From contig NZ_FRCC01000014.1 in NCBI RefSeq assembly GCF_900142775.1, positions 1 to 64,000 of the forward strand: a DNA stretch of 64,000 nt, read 5' to 3'. Shown here one piece after another: positions 1-9,326 of the stretch. Below the pieces are notes generated by a model. The model was not told the origin of the DNA and did not search any database. It saw only the letters and a list, made by a program, of their open reading frames with translations. The position numbers and the translations under genes are program-made. This DNA comes from Flavobacterium flevense (lineage in GTDB: Bacteria > Bacteroidota > Bacteroidia > Flavobacteriales > Flavobacteriaceae). Within the stretch, counting starts at the first letter, position 1, and each line of letters begins with the position of its first letter.

Positions 1-2210
1 TGTGCTGTGATTTTTTCTGACAAATAATTCAATGTAAATTGCATAGATGCAGTCTCTGAAAAATTATAGGTACTGTTGGCATTTATCGAATATTGAGTCG
101 CGTTTGAATTAATTGGTTTTCCGTCAAAACTACCTTTGATATTAAAATTATAAATATTGGCTCCAATAAAATTAGTCCATTTCTCAGTAGGTTTGAATTG
201 AGTTCCTAATTCAAGACCTACCGCTCTTCCTCTTCCCACATTTGTATAAATACGATCTAAAATAGTATCATTAAGTACTCCTGAACTATCATAAGATAAA
301 GTGTTGACACGGTTAATTAAATTTTGGACATCTCTGTAATAGGCAGTTGCAAAAACGGAATTTCCGCCTTTAAAATTTTTGCTTATTCCTAATTCTAGTA
401 AATCAGTAAACTCCGGTAATAAATTTTTATCGCCCTGTTCAAAAGTTTCAGAGTGCTCTCTTTCTTTAAATGGATTCATTTTATAGGTTGGAGCACGATC
501 TACTCTTTTACTATAAGCTGCTTTTATTTTTACATTATTATCCAATGTATATTGAGCCGAAGCAGAAGGGAATAATTTTACATAATCATATTCTAAATTT
601 TCGGCTGGCAAATCAAATCCTTTTAAATAAAAATCACGATTCATCGATTCCAAACGTAATCCTGCTGCATATTCCCACTTATTCTTACTTCCGTTCAATT
701 GTAAATAACCCGAATGTATCAAACGATCTAAATTTACAATACTGGTAAATTCAGGAACAATTTCATACATGTTTGTAACATTATTACGCCTTTCATAAAT
801 AAAATTTCCGTTGTGAACTAATTTTCTAAATTGATAACCTGTTTCTAACTTTCCAAATGAAAAAGGTTTAAATTCATAATCTAATTGCACTCGGGTTCCA
901 TACAGTGGATTATCATTCGTATTGTACTCATCCTGATAGACAATTGAAGGATCATTATAACCTAGATTAAGATTAGTAGTTGGACCTCCTAATAAGGTGT
1001 ACTCATATAAAACCGAAGAAATTAACTTGGATTTATTGTTAAATGTATGTGTATAATCAAAACTTCCTAAAGCAAAATCACCATCACGAATTCGCAAATT
1101 CTCGTTGTAATAATCAAAAGTCTTGATGGTGGTTTCATCGGTCAAAGAAGTAGTTTTATTATTATAATAGATATCTGCTGTTCTCTCGTTTTTGCGTTTT
1201 CCTGCATAGAAACCTACAGAAAAATTGTTAGCGGTATTAGGTGTATAATCCAATGTAAAACGACCACTATAATTTAATTCGTCAGTACTACGTTCACCAT
1301 CTGATGGAAATTGTGTTTTATAATTTTGTAGCTGATTAATAGTAAATACATCGCCTTCTCTACGTCCTGTAATATCATTGCGAGAATAACTCCCACCTAG
1401 AGAAATATCCCATTTGTCTTTTTTTATATTATAAGTACCATCAATACCATATCTATGAACAGGATCTACATTATCATAATCTTCTATTGAAGGCACTCCT
1501 GCTTTGATATTTAATTGTGCAAAGGAACCATTAGTTGCCCCTTTCTTGGTTATAATATTCAAGATTCCTGCTTTACCATCAGGATCATATTTTGCTGATG
1601 GAGCCGTAACTACCTCCACACGTTCGATGGCATTAGCGGGCAATTGTCCTAGGATAGTAGCTATACTTCCCTGAGTAGGCTTACCATTTAACAAAACTAC
1701 AAATCCTGAACTCCCTCTAACACTAATCTCTCCCTGTCCATCAATAGCAATCGATGGTAAATTTTTTAAAACATCTGTAGCAGTTCCACCTTGAGCATTT
1801 TGAAAAGATTTAGTATCATAGACTTGTCTGTCAATTTTATTTACAACTGTACTCTTTTGCGCCTTTATAACAACATCGCTTAATTGATTTTCTCCAGAAA
1901 TTAATTTGATCGTCCCAAGGTTCACAACAGAATTTCTATTTTTAACAACGACACCTTTGATTATTTTTTTTTCAAAACCAATAAAGGAAACCTCAAGATA
2001 ATAATTCCCACCCCTTACATTTCGTATTGCAAAACTTCCCGTAGCATCTGTAACTACACCAGCTACTAACGACTGATTGTTAACTGAAAACAAAGTAACT
2101 GTAGCATATTCTAACGGAAAATCCCCATCAACTACTTTTCCCTTCACTTGACCAAATAAAGAAGCGGTTATTAAAAAAATAACCATAAAAACAATTTTAT
2201 TCAATTTCAT
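1..2210 (-). CDS. TonB-dependent outer-membrane receptor, 3' end cut by window edge
   Basis: Open from an ATG at 2210 to the window edge, about 736 codons. Residues 1-20 are a signal peptide ending ASLFGQ. Residues 22-105 are a carboxypeptidase-regulatory-like (CarboxypepD_reg) beta-sandwich, 110-120 a TonB-box-like stretch (LSDVVIKAQKS), about 125-225 the plug with the end motif DGKAGILNIITKKG, then an outer-membrane beta-barrel rich in alternating aromatic residues. The barrel looks like the 'outer membrane beta-barrel family' (PF14905) rather than SusC, and no SusD follows on the visible side. It is separated from the PUL by 360 non-coding bases, so it may import something other than the PUL glycan. 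Barrel C-terminus lies outside the window. The class is secure; the ligand is unknown. Confidence 0.9.
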   Translation of the reverse strand, partial: MKLNKIVFMVIFLITASLFGQVKGKVVDGDFPLEYATVTLFSVNNQSLVAGVVTDATGSFAIRNVRGGNYYLEVSFIGFEKKIIKGVVVKNRNSVVNLGTIKLISGENQLSDVVIKAQKSTVVNKIDRQVYDTKSFQNAQGGTATDVLKNLPSIAIDGQGEISVRGSSGFVVLLNGKPTQGSIATILGQLPANAIERVEVVTAPSAKYDPDGKAGILNIITKKGATNGSFAQLNIKAGVPSIEDYDNVDPVHRYGIDGTYNIKKDKWDISLGGSYSRNDITGRREGDVFTINQLQNYKTQFPSDGERSTDELNYSGRFTLDYTPNTANNFSVGFYAGKRKNERTADIYYNNKTTSLTDETTIKTFDYYNENLRIRDGDFALGSFDYTHTFNNKSKLISSVLYEYTLLGGPTTNLNLGYNDPSIVYQDEYNTNDNPLYGTRVQLDYEFKPFSFGKLETGYQFRKLVHNGNFIYERRNNVTNMYEIVPEFTSIVNLDRLIHSGYLQLNGSKNKWEYAAGLRLESMNRDFYLKGFDLPAENLEYDYVKLFPSASAQYTLDNNVKIKAAYSKRVDRAPTYKMNPFKEREHSETFEQGDKNLLPEFTDLLELGISKNFKGGNSVFATAYYRDVQNLINRVNTLSYDSSGVLNDTILDRIYTNVGRGRAVGLELGTQFKPTEKWTNFIGANIYNFNIKGSFDGKPINSNATQYSINANSTYNFSETASMQFTLNYLSEKITA

Positions 2211-2570
2211 TTCTTTTTTAAAATAAATATATATAAACCATCTAACTAACTTATCAAAAGTTATTATTTAAATTTTATTAATCTAAACTATTTTAATTCA
2301 TAACTCACAATAAGTAAAAATATTAGTATATTTTTTCAATTCAGTATTCTTTCTAAGCATCGTATTTTAGTGTTACTTTTAAGTAAACACACAACATTAC
2401 AATAATAATAAAAACACAATAAGCACTCTCGTTTAAAATATCAAGACAATTGTCTTTCATTTAAATAAAATAAAAAACTTTTACATTCATTACACTTAAA
2501 TATCCGAAATTATATTGATAAACACAGATTGACATATAGTCTCCTTATTTATTTGTAGCTTTAACTTTCT
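2211..2570. other. 360-bp intergenic region upstream of the TonB receptor
   Basis: Very A+T-rich, no coding potential seen on either strand, no tRNA-like fold. It lies downstream of the GH43 gene ending at 2571 and upstream of the receptor starting at 2210, so it should hold the receptor promoter. The only structure I can point to is a perfect 14-base palindrome at 2443-2456. I found no convincing Bacteroidetes -33/-7 pair and no strong terminator for the GH43 gene. Confidence 0.6.
2443..2456. promoter_or_regulatory. Perfect 14-bp palindrome, possible operator
   Basis: AAGACAATTGTCTT reads the same on both strands. It lies about 230 bases upstream of the receptor start, inside a non-coding region. 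Such palindromes occur by chance several times in a window this size, so an operator role is only a suggestion from its location. Confidence 0.25.
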
Positions 2571-3563
2571 TTAATTAACTAATTTGCTTAATTCCAAATA
2601 ATCGAGATTATCAATTAATTCATAAAGTTTAGTTCGTTCATTTTCTCCATTATTTGGTTGGTGTAAAGTAATCATCAATTTCCCTTCGAAAGTTTTAAAA
2701 ATCATACCGTGTCCTCCATTTTCTTCAAAAATAAGCTTATCAATTTGTTTCCAAGGTCCTTTAATTGATCCTGTTTCGGAGATAGCTTGCCCCAAACTAT
2801 AGCCTTTATCACCAAAACTAGACCAAATCATTAGTAACTTACCTGTTTTAGTTCTATACATAAAACCCCCATCTGTAACATAACCATGGTATTTGAAACC
2901 TGTTGAAGACAAACTTTTAACCCATTTTGCATCTGTTGCATGAAAGAGGCTCTTAGGTTTCCCTACAGTTCCTGATAAATCTTTTTTCAATTGAATTAAT
3001 TCCATTGTACCATCCTGAATTTGTGCCCATTCATGACAAAAAATCATATAAGGTTTTTTGTTTTCTACCCATAATGTACCATCTAAACTCATCCAATCAA
3101 CCGGAGTAGTTGACTGATTTCGGAATGATTTAAAAATACCTAATGGTGAGTCCGACACTAAAATTTGGGTGCCTCTTTGATATTGTTTTGGTTTATTATT
3201 TGACTTTATTTGCATTTCATCCCCAGTAAAGGTTACAAATAAATAGTACTTACCTTTGTAATGATGCATCTCGGGAGCCCAAATCATTCTTTTTCCCCAG
3301 TGCTCTTTTGGCGCAGCAAAAACAGTAGTAGGACCTGACCACATTTTTAAATCTTTACTTTTATAAACTTCTACTCCTTTTATCGTATCATTATCAACTA
3401 ATCTATTTCCTGTTTGAACATACAAAAAGTAGGTTTTGGATTTTTCGTCTGCAAAAATATAAGGATCTCTAACTCTAATATCTTCCAGTTTTTTTAATTG
3501 TGCATTCGAAGAAGTAACTACTACAAATAGCATTACAATTTTAAGATATATTTTCATAGACAT
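2571..3563 (-). CDS. Secreted GH43-family five-bladed beta-propeller glycosidase
   Basis: 330 residues, signal peptide 1-21 (TSSNAQ). The GH43 pattern is present: base Asp33 in VRDPYIF, WAPEMHHYKGKYYLF at about 95-109, and the second Asp161 in SLDGTLW. Where most GH43 enzymes have a Glu general acid (EGP), this protein has Asp231 in VTDGGFMYR followed by GKLLMIWSSFG, so the acid may be Asp or the subfamily may act differently. Members of GH43 remove arabinose, xylose or galactose units from polysaccharide side chains or ends; the substrate here cannot be read from sequence. It is the last gene of the leftward cluster, 95 bases after the GH27 gene. ATG at 3563 chosen; the ATG at 3557 is equally possible. 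Probably periplasmic. Confidence 0.82.
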   Translation of the reverse strand: MSMKIYLKIVMLFVVVTSSNAQLKKLEDIRVRDPYIFADEKSKTYFLYVQTGNRLVDNDTIKGVEVYKSKDLKMWSGPTTVFAAPKEHWGKRMIWAPEMHHYKGKYYLFVTFTGDEMQIKSNNKPKQYQRGTQILVSDSPLGIFKSFRNQSTTPVDWMSLDGTLWVENKKPYMIFCHEWAQIQDGTMELIQLKKDLSGTVGKPKSLFHATDAKWVKSLSSTGFKYHGYVTDGGFMYRTKTGKLLMIWSSFGDKGYSLGQAISETGSIKGPWKQIDKLIFEENGGHGMIFKTFEGKLMITLHQPNNGENERTKLYELIDNLDYLELSKLVN

Positions 3564-3658
3564 AATAATTTACAGAAAACCCATTAAAAAATTTTGATAG
3601 CCTCAAAAATTAATTAATGGGTTCAAAATGAAATAATAACCTAACTAACCTATTAAAA

Positions 3659-5095
3659 TTATTCCTTAATCCTTGTCAATCTAAACATTTTGGCTCCATG
3701 ACTTTGAATTACCGAAGTAAGTTCTTTACTCACGACTCCTAACTCTTTTTTATCCCATAAATCACGAACTTTATATTCATCCCTCAAAGATTCTAATTCT
3801 AAATTAAATTTCACAGGACGCTCTTTATCACTTAAGTTGAAAAGAGCCGCAAATTTATCTCCAGTCTTAGGATCCGTTGCAATCCACACTGCTTGACCGT
3901 TTTGTTTCATAACTTGTCGGTTATCGATACTATGTTGGTTAACATATAAAATTTCTTCATTTTTAAGAAACTTCATTGTGCTTTCCGGAGTAGTCAACAA
4001 GTCTCCTCCCATCATCAATGGAGATTTTGCAATACTCCACAAACTCATTAGTGTATAATGTTCAGGTACAGTAAACTTTGACATTCTTTCTTTACCATGT
4101 GGACGATCTTGAAGTGAAATACGTCCAAACGGAATCATATCAGCATCTGGCCAATGACCTTCACCAATAAATGGAGACCAAGCATTTAATAAATCAAAAT
4201 TATGTTCTAAAGACTCCCAATCATCCCAAAAATCAGCAGAGACACGCCACATGTTAGCATTTTTAACCAAATGACTTGCTCTAGATAATGGTGCTTCACC
4301 ACATGATAAACTTAATACCATTGGTCTTCCGCATTGATCAATTGCTTTACGTATCATTTCAATCTCGCCATCATGATAAGGAGGAAACATGGTGTCATCA
4401 GCTTTAATGAAATCTACTCCCCATTCTGCATACAATTTAAAAATAGAATTGTAGTATTCTTGTGCACCTTCTTTTGAAGCATCAACTCCAAACATATGAT
4501 TGCACCAGTTACAGGTATCAAAAGGCTCAGCAATGTCTTTTGCTGTTGCTTTACTTCCCATAATGGGCGTTGCATTGTGTGCTGCAACTCTGTGAATACC
4601 TCGCATAATATGAATACCAAATTTCATCCCTTTTGAATGAACATAATCTGCAATAGGCTTAAAACCTTTTCCATTTGCTGCAGAAGGAAATCGCTCTACA
4701 GAGGGTAACAACCTTCCGTATTCATCCATAGTAGTATATTCAGGATGCAAAGGGCTTCCATCTTCGTTGTAACGAATATCTGGATGTCCTTTTCTTCGAG
4801 GCGTATCCCAATTTCCAGGTTCCGGATGCCACCAGATGTAATCAATCACTGCGTATTCCCATCCATATTGCAAGAGATTATCTGCCATATAATCTACGGT
4901 AGCCTTGAATTCTTTTTCATTGATTCGACAATCATAAGCATCAAAACTATTCCATCCCATAGGAGGTGTAGCCGCTAATTTAGAAACTACTTTTTCATTT
5001 TCAGAATTCGTATTCGTTTTAGAATTTTTATCTTTTGTTCCACAGCTAAAAAAGACAAATGATAAAGCCAATGCTGCTATTTTTATATTTTTCAT
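3659..5095 (-). CDS. GH27 alpha-galactosidase-like lipoprotein
   Basis: 478 residues when started at the ATG at 5095; the longer reading frame to 5143 would overlap the sulfatase gene and put 16 residues in front of an obvious lipoprotein signal (VFFSC, Cys18). GH27 TIM-barrel signatures: TPPMGWNSFDAYDC at 43-56, nucleophile Asp233 in WGVDFIKADD, and acid/base Asp288 in RVSADFWDDW. A C-terminal beta-sandwich follows from about residue 395. GH27 enzymes are retaining exo-alpha-galactosidases, with some acting on alpha-N-acetylgalactosamine or beta-L-arabinopyranose. The residues after Cys18 (GTKDKNS) lack an acidic export patch, which suggests a periplasmic anchor. Lies 16 bases downstream of the sulfatase, so probably co-transcribed: desulfation then galactose removal is a natural pairing. 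Confidence 0.9.
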   Translation of the reverse strand: MKNIKIAALALSFVFFSCGTKDKNSKTNTNSENEKVVSKLAATPPMGWNSFDAYDCRINEKEFKATVDYMADNLLQYGWEYAVIDYIWWHPEPGNWDTPRRKGHPDIRYNEDGSPLHPEYTTMDEYGRLLPSVERFPSAANGKGFKPIADYVHSKGMKFGIHIMRGIHRVAAHNATPIMGSKATAKDIAEPFDTCNWCNHMFGVDASKEGAQEYYNSIFKLYAEWGVDFIKADDTMFPPYHDGEIEMIRKAIDQCGRPMVLSLSCGEAPLSRASHLVKNANMWRVSADFWDDWESLEHNFDLLNAWSPFIGEGHWPDADMIPFGRISLQDRPHGKERMSKFTVPEHYTLMSLWSIAKSPLMMGGDLLTTPESTMKFLKNEEILYVNQHSIDNRQVMKQNGQAVWIATDPKTGDKFAALFNLSDKERPVKFNLELESLRDEYKVRDLWDKKELGVVSKELTSVIQSHGAKMFRLTRIKE

Positions 5096-5111
5096 CGTTA
5101 AAATTTTATAA

Positions 5112-6596
5112 TTATTTAAATCGTGTTTCTGTATTTCCATCATTAGAAAACAATGAAATCAAGGGATGCTCAGCATGAGCCGACTTCATCATTTTACTTA
5201 ACTCTTTTACTTTATCAGGATATTGTGCAATAATGTTATTCTTCTCTGATGGGTCTTCATTTATATTATACAATTCTTCTACCACCTTAGCTGGATTGCC
5301 TTTCACATTCAATCTTATTAACTTCCAATCTCCTACTCTAATTGCTTGTTTACCTCCTAATTCATAAAAAGCCCAATACAAGTAATCATGTTTTTTTTGC
5401 TCTTTATCCTTACCTAAAAGAGTTGGCAAAAAGGAGATTCCATCGATATTCTCTGGTGTTTTAGCTGCAGCTATATCAGCAAATGTTGGTAAAAAATCCC
5501 AAGTTGCTACCGGATTGTTTGCTGTTGACCCTGCTTTAATTTTTGCTGGCCACTTAACAATTAAAGGAACTCGTATTCCTCCTTCATATAAATCGCGTTT
5601 ACTTCCTCTATAAATTCCGTTACTATCAAAAAATGCTTCGCTATGACCTCCTTCATTATGAGGCCCATTATCACTCACAAAAACAATAATCGTATTCTCT
5701 GCAATTCCTAATTGTTTTAATTTAGCTTCTATTTTAGCTACACTATTATCTATAATTTTTATAGCCGAAGCAAAACCTTTTTCAGGATTAGACCAATCTT
5801 TGTTAGCAAATTCGCCATAGCTTGGCACTTCCATCCCATCGCCTGTAAAATATCCTGCTTCATTATTAGCATGCGGCATATTCAAACAATAATACATAAA
5901 GAATGGATTCTTGGCATTTTCCTCCATAAACTTCATAGCATCATCTTCTAATTTGTCTATTGAATAGGTTTCTTTAACCTTGGCTATACCAGCTCCTTCC
6001 TTCATGCCTTTTTCATATTTATAAGACCCATCCGTAACATTTCCTTTTAAGGTTTCTTTTACACCATCTCTATATAAAAATTCTGGATAAAAATTATGGG
6101 CATGCCACATGTTTACATAACCATAAGCATGTTCAAAACCATTTCTTGCTGGATCATTTGGTTTAGGATCATTACCTACACCCCATTTTCCAATAACAGC
6201 ACTTTTATATCCTTTTGCATTCAACATTTCAGAAATGGTAATCTCACTATCTTCTAATAATTGCCCTTCTGGACTGTTTCCACGAACTGAAGAATGTCCT
6301 GTGTGTTTACCTGTTAACAAGGAAGCTCTAGATGGTCCACAAACTGTTGAACCAGCATAATGTTGTGTAAAAAGCATCCCTTCTGAAGCAAGCTTATCTA
6401 TATTAGGTGTTTTTAATGTTTTTTGTCCATAACACCCTAAATCGCCATACCCCATATCATCAACATAAATAAATACGATATTTGGTTTTTGACTTTGATC
6501 CTCTTGTAAAGATTTTTCTGTTTTTGAAGCGTTTTTACAGCCTAAACTTAGGAATGCAAAAACAAATACGCATCCAATAAAATAGTGGTTTTTCAT
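5112..6596 (-). CDS. Formylglycine-dependent sulfatase (family S1), lipoprotein
   Basis: 494 residues; lipobox LSLGC with Cys20. Sulfatase core: metal ligands Asp46-Asp47 in VDDMGYGD, the modification site Cys86 in CGPSRASLLTG (CxPxR type, converted to formylglycine), then KHTGHSSVRGN and GKWGVG, and the second metal site SDNGPHNEGG. The TGKHTGHSSVRGN context resembles S1_16-type exo-sulfatases, several of which act on galactose or GalNAc 4-sulfate; that assignment is tentative. It removes sulfate from the non-reducing end of oligosaccharides, probably in the periplasm. Upstream gap to the beta-helix gene is 111 bases; the GH27 gene is 16 bases downstream. Confidence 0.93.
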   Translation of the reverse strand: MKNHYFIGCVFVFAFLSLGCKNASKTEKSLQEDQSQKPNIVFIYVDDMGYGDLGCYGQKTLKTPNIDKLASEGMLFTQHYAGSTVCGPSRASLLTGKHTGHSSVRGNSPEGQLLEDSEITISEMLNAKGYKSAVIGKWGVGNDPKPNDPARNGFEHAYGYVNMWHAHNFYPEFLYRDGVKETLKGNVTDGSYKYEKGMKEGAGIAKVKETYSIDKLEDDAMKFMEENAKNPFFMYYCLNMPHANNEAGYFTGDGMEVPSYGEFANKDWSNPEKGFASAIKIIDNSVAKIEAKLKQLGIAENTIIVFVSDNGPHNEGGHSEAFFDSNGIYRGSKRDLYEGGIRVPLIVKWPAKIKAGSTANNPVATWDFLPTFADIAAAKTPENIDGISFLPTLLGKDKEQKKHDYLYWAFYELGGKQAIRVGDWKLIRLNVKGNPAKVVEELYNINEDPSEKNNIIAQYPDKVKELSKMMKSAHAEHPLISLFSNDGNTETRFK

Positions 6597-6707
6597 AATT
6601 CTATATTGTATTTTTTTTCAAATTTATCACATCCACCTATTTTTGAGCATCTCATTTGTTCATTATTATTGCTCTTTTGTCTCAAAATAAAACAATAATC
6701 TCTCTTT

Positions 6708-8090
6708 TTATTTGACTACAATAGAAGAGGACGTTTTTTTATCTACAATTAAAAATTCATCAGTCGTTAATACTTTATTTCCATTCAGTTTTAAATTCTC
6801 AAAAGTGAAATTAAAAACAGGATGATTTTCATCATGTCCCATAAGTAAACTTGGTATTTTTTGTTGACCGTAATAATCAATATTCTTAAATATAAAATTA
6901 GAGATAGAACCTTTTTCTGGATTCCAATTAGCCCATCTATTAGGACGAGTAATTATATGAAACATTCGCCAATACGAATTATCGATTCTTATACCTTCAA
7001 TATGAAAATTACTAATATCAGCTTTCGAACCATGAACAGCACAAAACACAGCTAAATTTTCGTTGTCCCAATGATGCTCCACTCTTATAATATCAATATC
7101 ATAAACTTTTACATTCCCAAAATCCTTACTTCCATTCCAACTAATCATAAATGGCGCACCATTTTCTAATTGCCAAATCGTACATTTTTTAACGATTGTG
7201 TTACTATTATAAAGCTTAATTGCATCATCATTCACTTTAAAAAAACAGTTTTCAATCAGAGTGTTTTCACCTGCAGAAATCCCATCAGTACTAAACCACC
7301 ATCCCATCATTTTAATATTATCTAAATGATGACTGGAGCCTGTCAAAGAAATCATATATCGAGGCGCATGTACAATGGTAATTCCTTCAATCTTAATTTC
7401 TTTAGAATCTTTGAGGGTTATCATATGGTTATGTGTTCTTGGATTATAATCTTCTCCCGATAAAATCCCCCTTCCTCTTATGGTTATATTCTCTGCGTTT
7501 TCGGCAAAAAACTGTCCTTTTACATAAGCACCTCCTGCAATATAAACGGTTGTATTGGATGGAATAACAAACTTATCACCAATTTCATGATAGCCTGGTT
7601 CAAAGTAAATCACATTAGAATCTGTTTTGTTAGGAACAGCAACTTCTAAAGGGTTTGCAAATAAAAGCAGTGGATGTTTAATAAAAATACCCGATTCAAA
7701 TTCTATAGAATATTGTCCCGCTTTTGAAATTTCGAATTCAATGGTATGTTTATTTATTATCTCCACATTAATGTTTTCTTTTCTAGGCAATACTTGTGCA
7801 AAACGTACTTTCTCTTGCAACATTGTAACCCTAACTTTTACCTTTCCTTCAAAAGAAAAACTAGACCAAGAAGTAGATTTTGAATTATTAGTCACATGCA
7901 TTGCATCCATCCCATAAACAAAACTTTCTTTGACCACATCCTTCTGAATCAACGCTATTTTATAATGCGGAGATAAGAAAGCAAATTCATTTTCAGCAAC
8001 AGTTTTTAATGGAGTCCCATAAGTAACAATCTGTGCATAAGACACTAAACTACACAAAAGGGCAATAATAATATTTATTTTTCGAATCAT
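6708..8090 (-). CDS. GH49-like (clan GH-N) right-handed beta-helix glycosidase
   Basis: 460 residues, signal peptide 1-20 (VSYAQ). Residues 21-150 are an immunoglobulin-like beta-sandwich; from about 157 a parallel beta-helix begins (IYFEPGYHEI, VYIAGGAYVKG, IRGRGILSG). The two-domain plan is that of GH49 dextranases and isopullulanases. Candidate catalytic residues are Asp269 (STDGIS) and Asp288-Asp289 (VNDDAIKLYNSN), spaced 19 and 20 residues, the same spacing as the Asp triad known for GH49. After it comes APFMISWNG, equivalent to a motif shared by other beta-helix proteins here. The start codon overlaps the stop of the upstream gene as ATGA, so translation is probably coupled. Family-level fold is well supported; the substrate is not, and dextran seems unlikely beside sulfatases. 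Confidence 0.75.
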   Translation of the reverse strand: MIRKINIIIALLCSLVSYAQIVTYGTPLKTVAENEFAFLSPHYKIALIQKDVVKESFVYGMDAMHVTNNSKSTSWSSFSFEGKVKVRVTMLQEKVRFAQVLPRKENINVEIINKHTIEFEISKAGQYSIEFESGIFIKHPLLLFANPLEVAVPNKTDSNVIYFEPGYHEIGDKFVIPSNTTVYIAGGAYVKGQFFAENAENITIRGRGILSGEDYNPRTHNHMITLKDSKEIKIEGITIVHAPRYMISLTGSSHHLDNIKMMGWWFSTDGISAGENTLIENCFFKVNDDAIKLYNSNTIVKKCTIWQLENGAPFMISWNGSKDFGNVKVYDIDIIRVEHHWDNENLAVFCAVHGSKADISNFHIEGIRIDNSYWRMFHIITRPNRWANWNPEKGSISNFIFKNIDYYGQQKIPSLLMGHDENHPVFNFTFENLKLNGNKVLTTDEFLIVDKKTSSSIVVK

Positions 8091-9127
8091 TTTATAACAA
8101 CTTTTTGATGTTTATTTTTAGCAGCAGGAACATAAACTTTATCCCCATTAATTTCAACAGGTTCAATACACAAATAAGGCTCTGAATATTTTTCAGAACT
8201 ATGATAAGCATTAAAGTAATGATTGTTTTTACCTAAAAAAAGTTGGTTACTAAAAACAACTTGTGTTGGTGGCGCAAAACCATGTGGAACTGGGTACTTA
8301 TTTTTAACTACCTCATCAGCTTCTGCTTCCAAAAAGCTATACAACGGATTAGCATCATCCCATTTCCATGGTCCAAGAGGATGTGTTGCTGTCATATGAT
8401 AAACTTTTACTTCATAACCTCCATAAAACTGTGAAAATAATATATGATAAACAGCTCCTACTTTTGTCACTTGAGGAGCATCTAAATACTTATAATTCTT
8501 ACCTAAAGTCTCTGGCCCCAACAACTCTTTGGGCTCCGTTTTTAGAATTGCTTTCTCTAAATCTATTTGAGCTATATAAATACGAGCATCCATATCGTAT
8601 AGTAAGTATATTTCATCTTCATTTTTACCAACCACTAAACTACCATGATTGCCAAGAACAATTGGTTTTTCTGTATTTACAACTTTAAACTCTTCATTTA
8701 AATTAGCATTAACTGCAATTCCAAAACCTAATTTTTGATACGGATTTACCGCATTATTACGATTGTTAAAAGTAAAATAATATTTGCTTTTTATTTTCAC
8801 TATTTCAGGTGCAAACCAACCGTCTTTATACCATGCTTTTTCAGGAATATCCTTTACATTTATAAGTCTCGTTTCTTTTTTCCAATGATTAAGTTTTTTA
8901 CTTTGGTATAAACTAGGACCCAAATACTCTTTGAGTGGGTCGTTATATTCTGTACCTACCAAATAATAATTCTCATCCTCAGAAAAGACAAAAAAATCCT
9001 TCATGCCATACTTATTGATTCCTTCACGAATAGGATTAGTCCAAGTAAAAAATGTTTCTTTTTTTTGAACCGAATTGCAGCTAAAAAAGAATAAAAATAA
9101 AAGTGGTTTTAAAAAATAGTTTTTCAT
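8087..9127 (-). CDS. Beta-propeller lipoprotein, divergent GH43-like
   Basis: 346 residues from the ATG at 9127, chosen because it places a lipobox (FFFSC, Cys17) at the right distance; six extra codons to 9145 would precede it. Repeated propeller signatures are visible: FFVFSEDENYYLVGT, WFAPEIVKIKSKYYF, IYLLYDMDARIYIAQIDLE, and HPLGPWKWDD. The usual GH43 triad is incomplete: Asp44 fits the base, but the second Asp position reads NHGSLVV and the general acid position reads LDAP (Asp216). It may be an unassigned propeller family near GH43/GH117 rather than a true GH43. First gene of the leftward cluster, diverging from the sulfatase at 9327. Residues after the Cys (NSVQKKE) suggest a periplasmic anchor. 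Confidence 0.7.
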   Translation of the reverse strand: MKNYFLKPLLFLFFFSCNSVQKKETFFTWTNPIREGINKYGMKDFFVFSEDENYYLVGTEYNDPLKEYLGPSLYQSKKLNHWKKETRLINVKDIPEKAWYKDGWFAPEIVKIKSKYYFTFNNRNNAVNPYQKLGFGIAVNANLNEEFKVVNTEKPIVLGNHGSLVVGKNEDEIYLLYDMDARIYIAQIDLEKAILKTEPKELLGPETLGKNYKYLDAPQVTKVGAVYHILFSQFYGGYEVKVYHMTATHPLGPWKWDDANPLYSFLEAEADEVVKNKYPVPHGFAPPTQVVFSNQLFLGKNNHYFNAYHSSEKYSEPYLCIEPVEINGDKVYVPAAKNKHQKVVIK

Positions 9128-9298
9128 TGGAAAGCTTTTAAACAAATAGACTAAAAACTACAAAAACGGTCTTGCTCAATAAATCATACTATTTGTCAAA
9201 ACGAACTTTTATTATCTAAATCAACCTATTTCTCTAAGCTATTTACAAAAAAACCAAAACAATAACCATATAAGCAATTAAAAAAAAGAATCAACCAA

Positions 9299-9306
9299 TA
9301 AATTTG
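9299..9306 (+). promoter_or_regulatory. Possible -7 element for the rightward cluster
   Basis: TAAATTTG matches the Bacteroidetes -7 consensus TAnnTTTG, 20 bases before the ATG at 9327 in the divergent 199-base spacer (9128-9326). No matching TTG element was found at the expected distance upstream, so this could be chance in A+T-rich DNA. Confidence 0.25.
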
Positions 9307-9326
9307 TTGTAATAAAATTACCCTAG

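Noticed and set aside
470..748. Open frame on the + strand inside the TonB receptor
   Set aside because: It lies entirely opposite the receptor gene, which is open and domain-supported throughout; the + frame has no recognisable domain.
4414..4978. Small frames within the GH27 gene on both strands
   Set aside because: They overlap a well-supported GH27 gene in other frames and carry no signal peptide or domain.
6708..8090. Iota-carrageenase (GH82) for a beta-helix protein beside sulfatases
   Set aside because: The motif order and N-terminal beta-sandwich do not match what I know of GH82; GH49-type features fit better.
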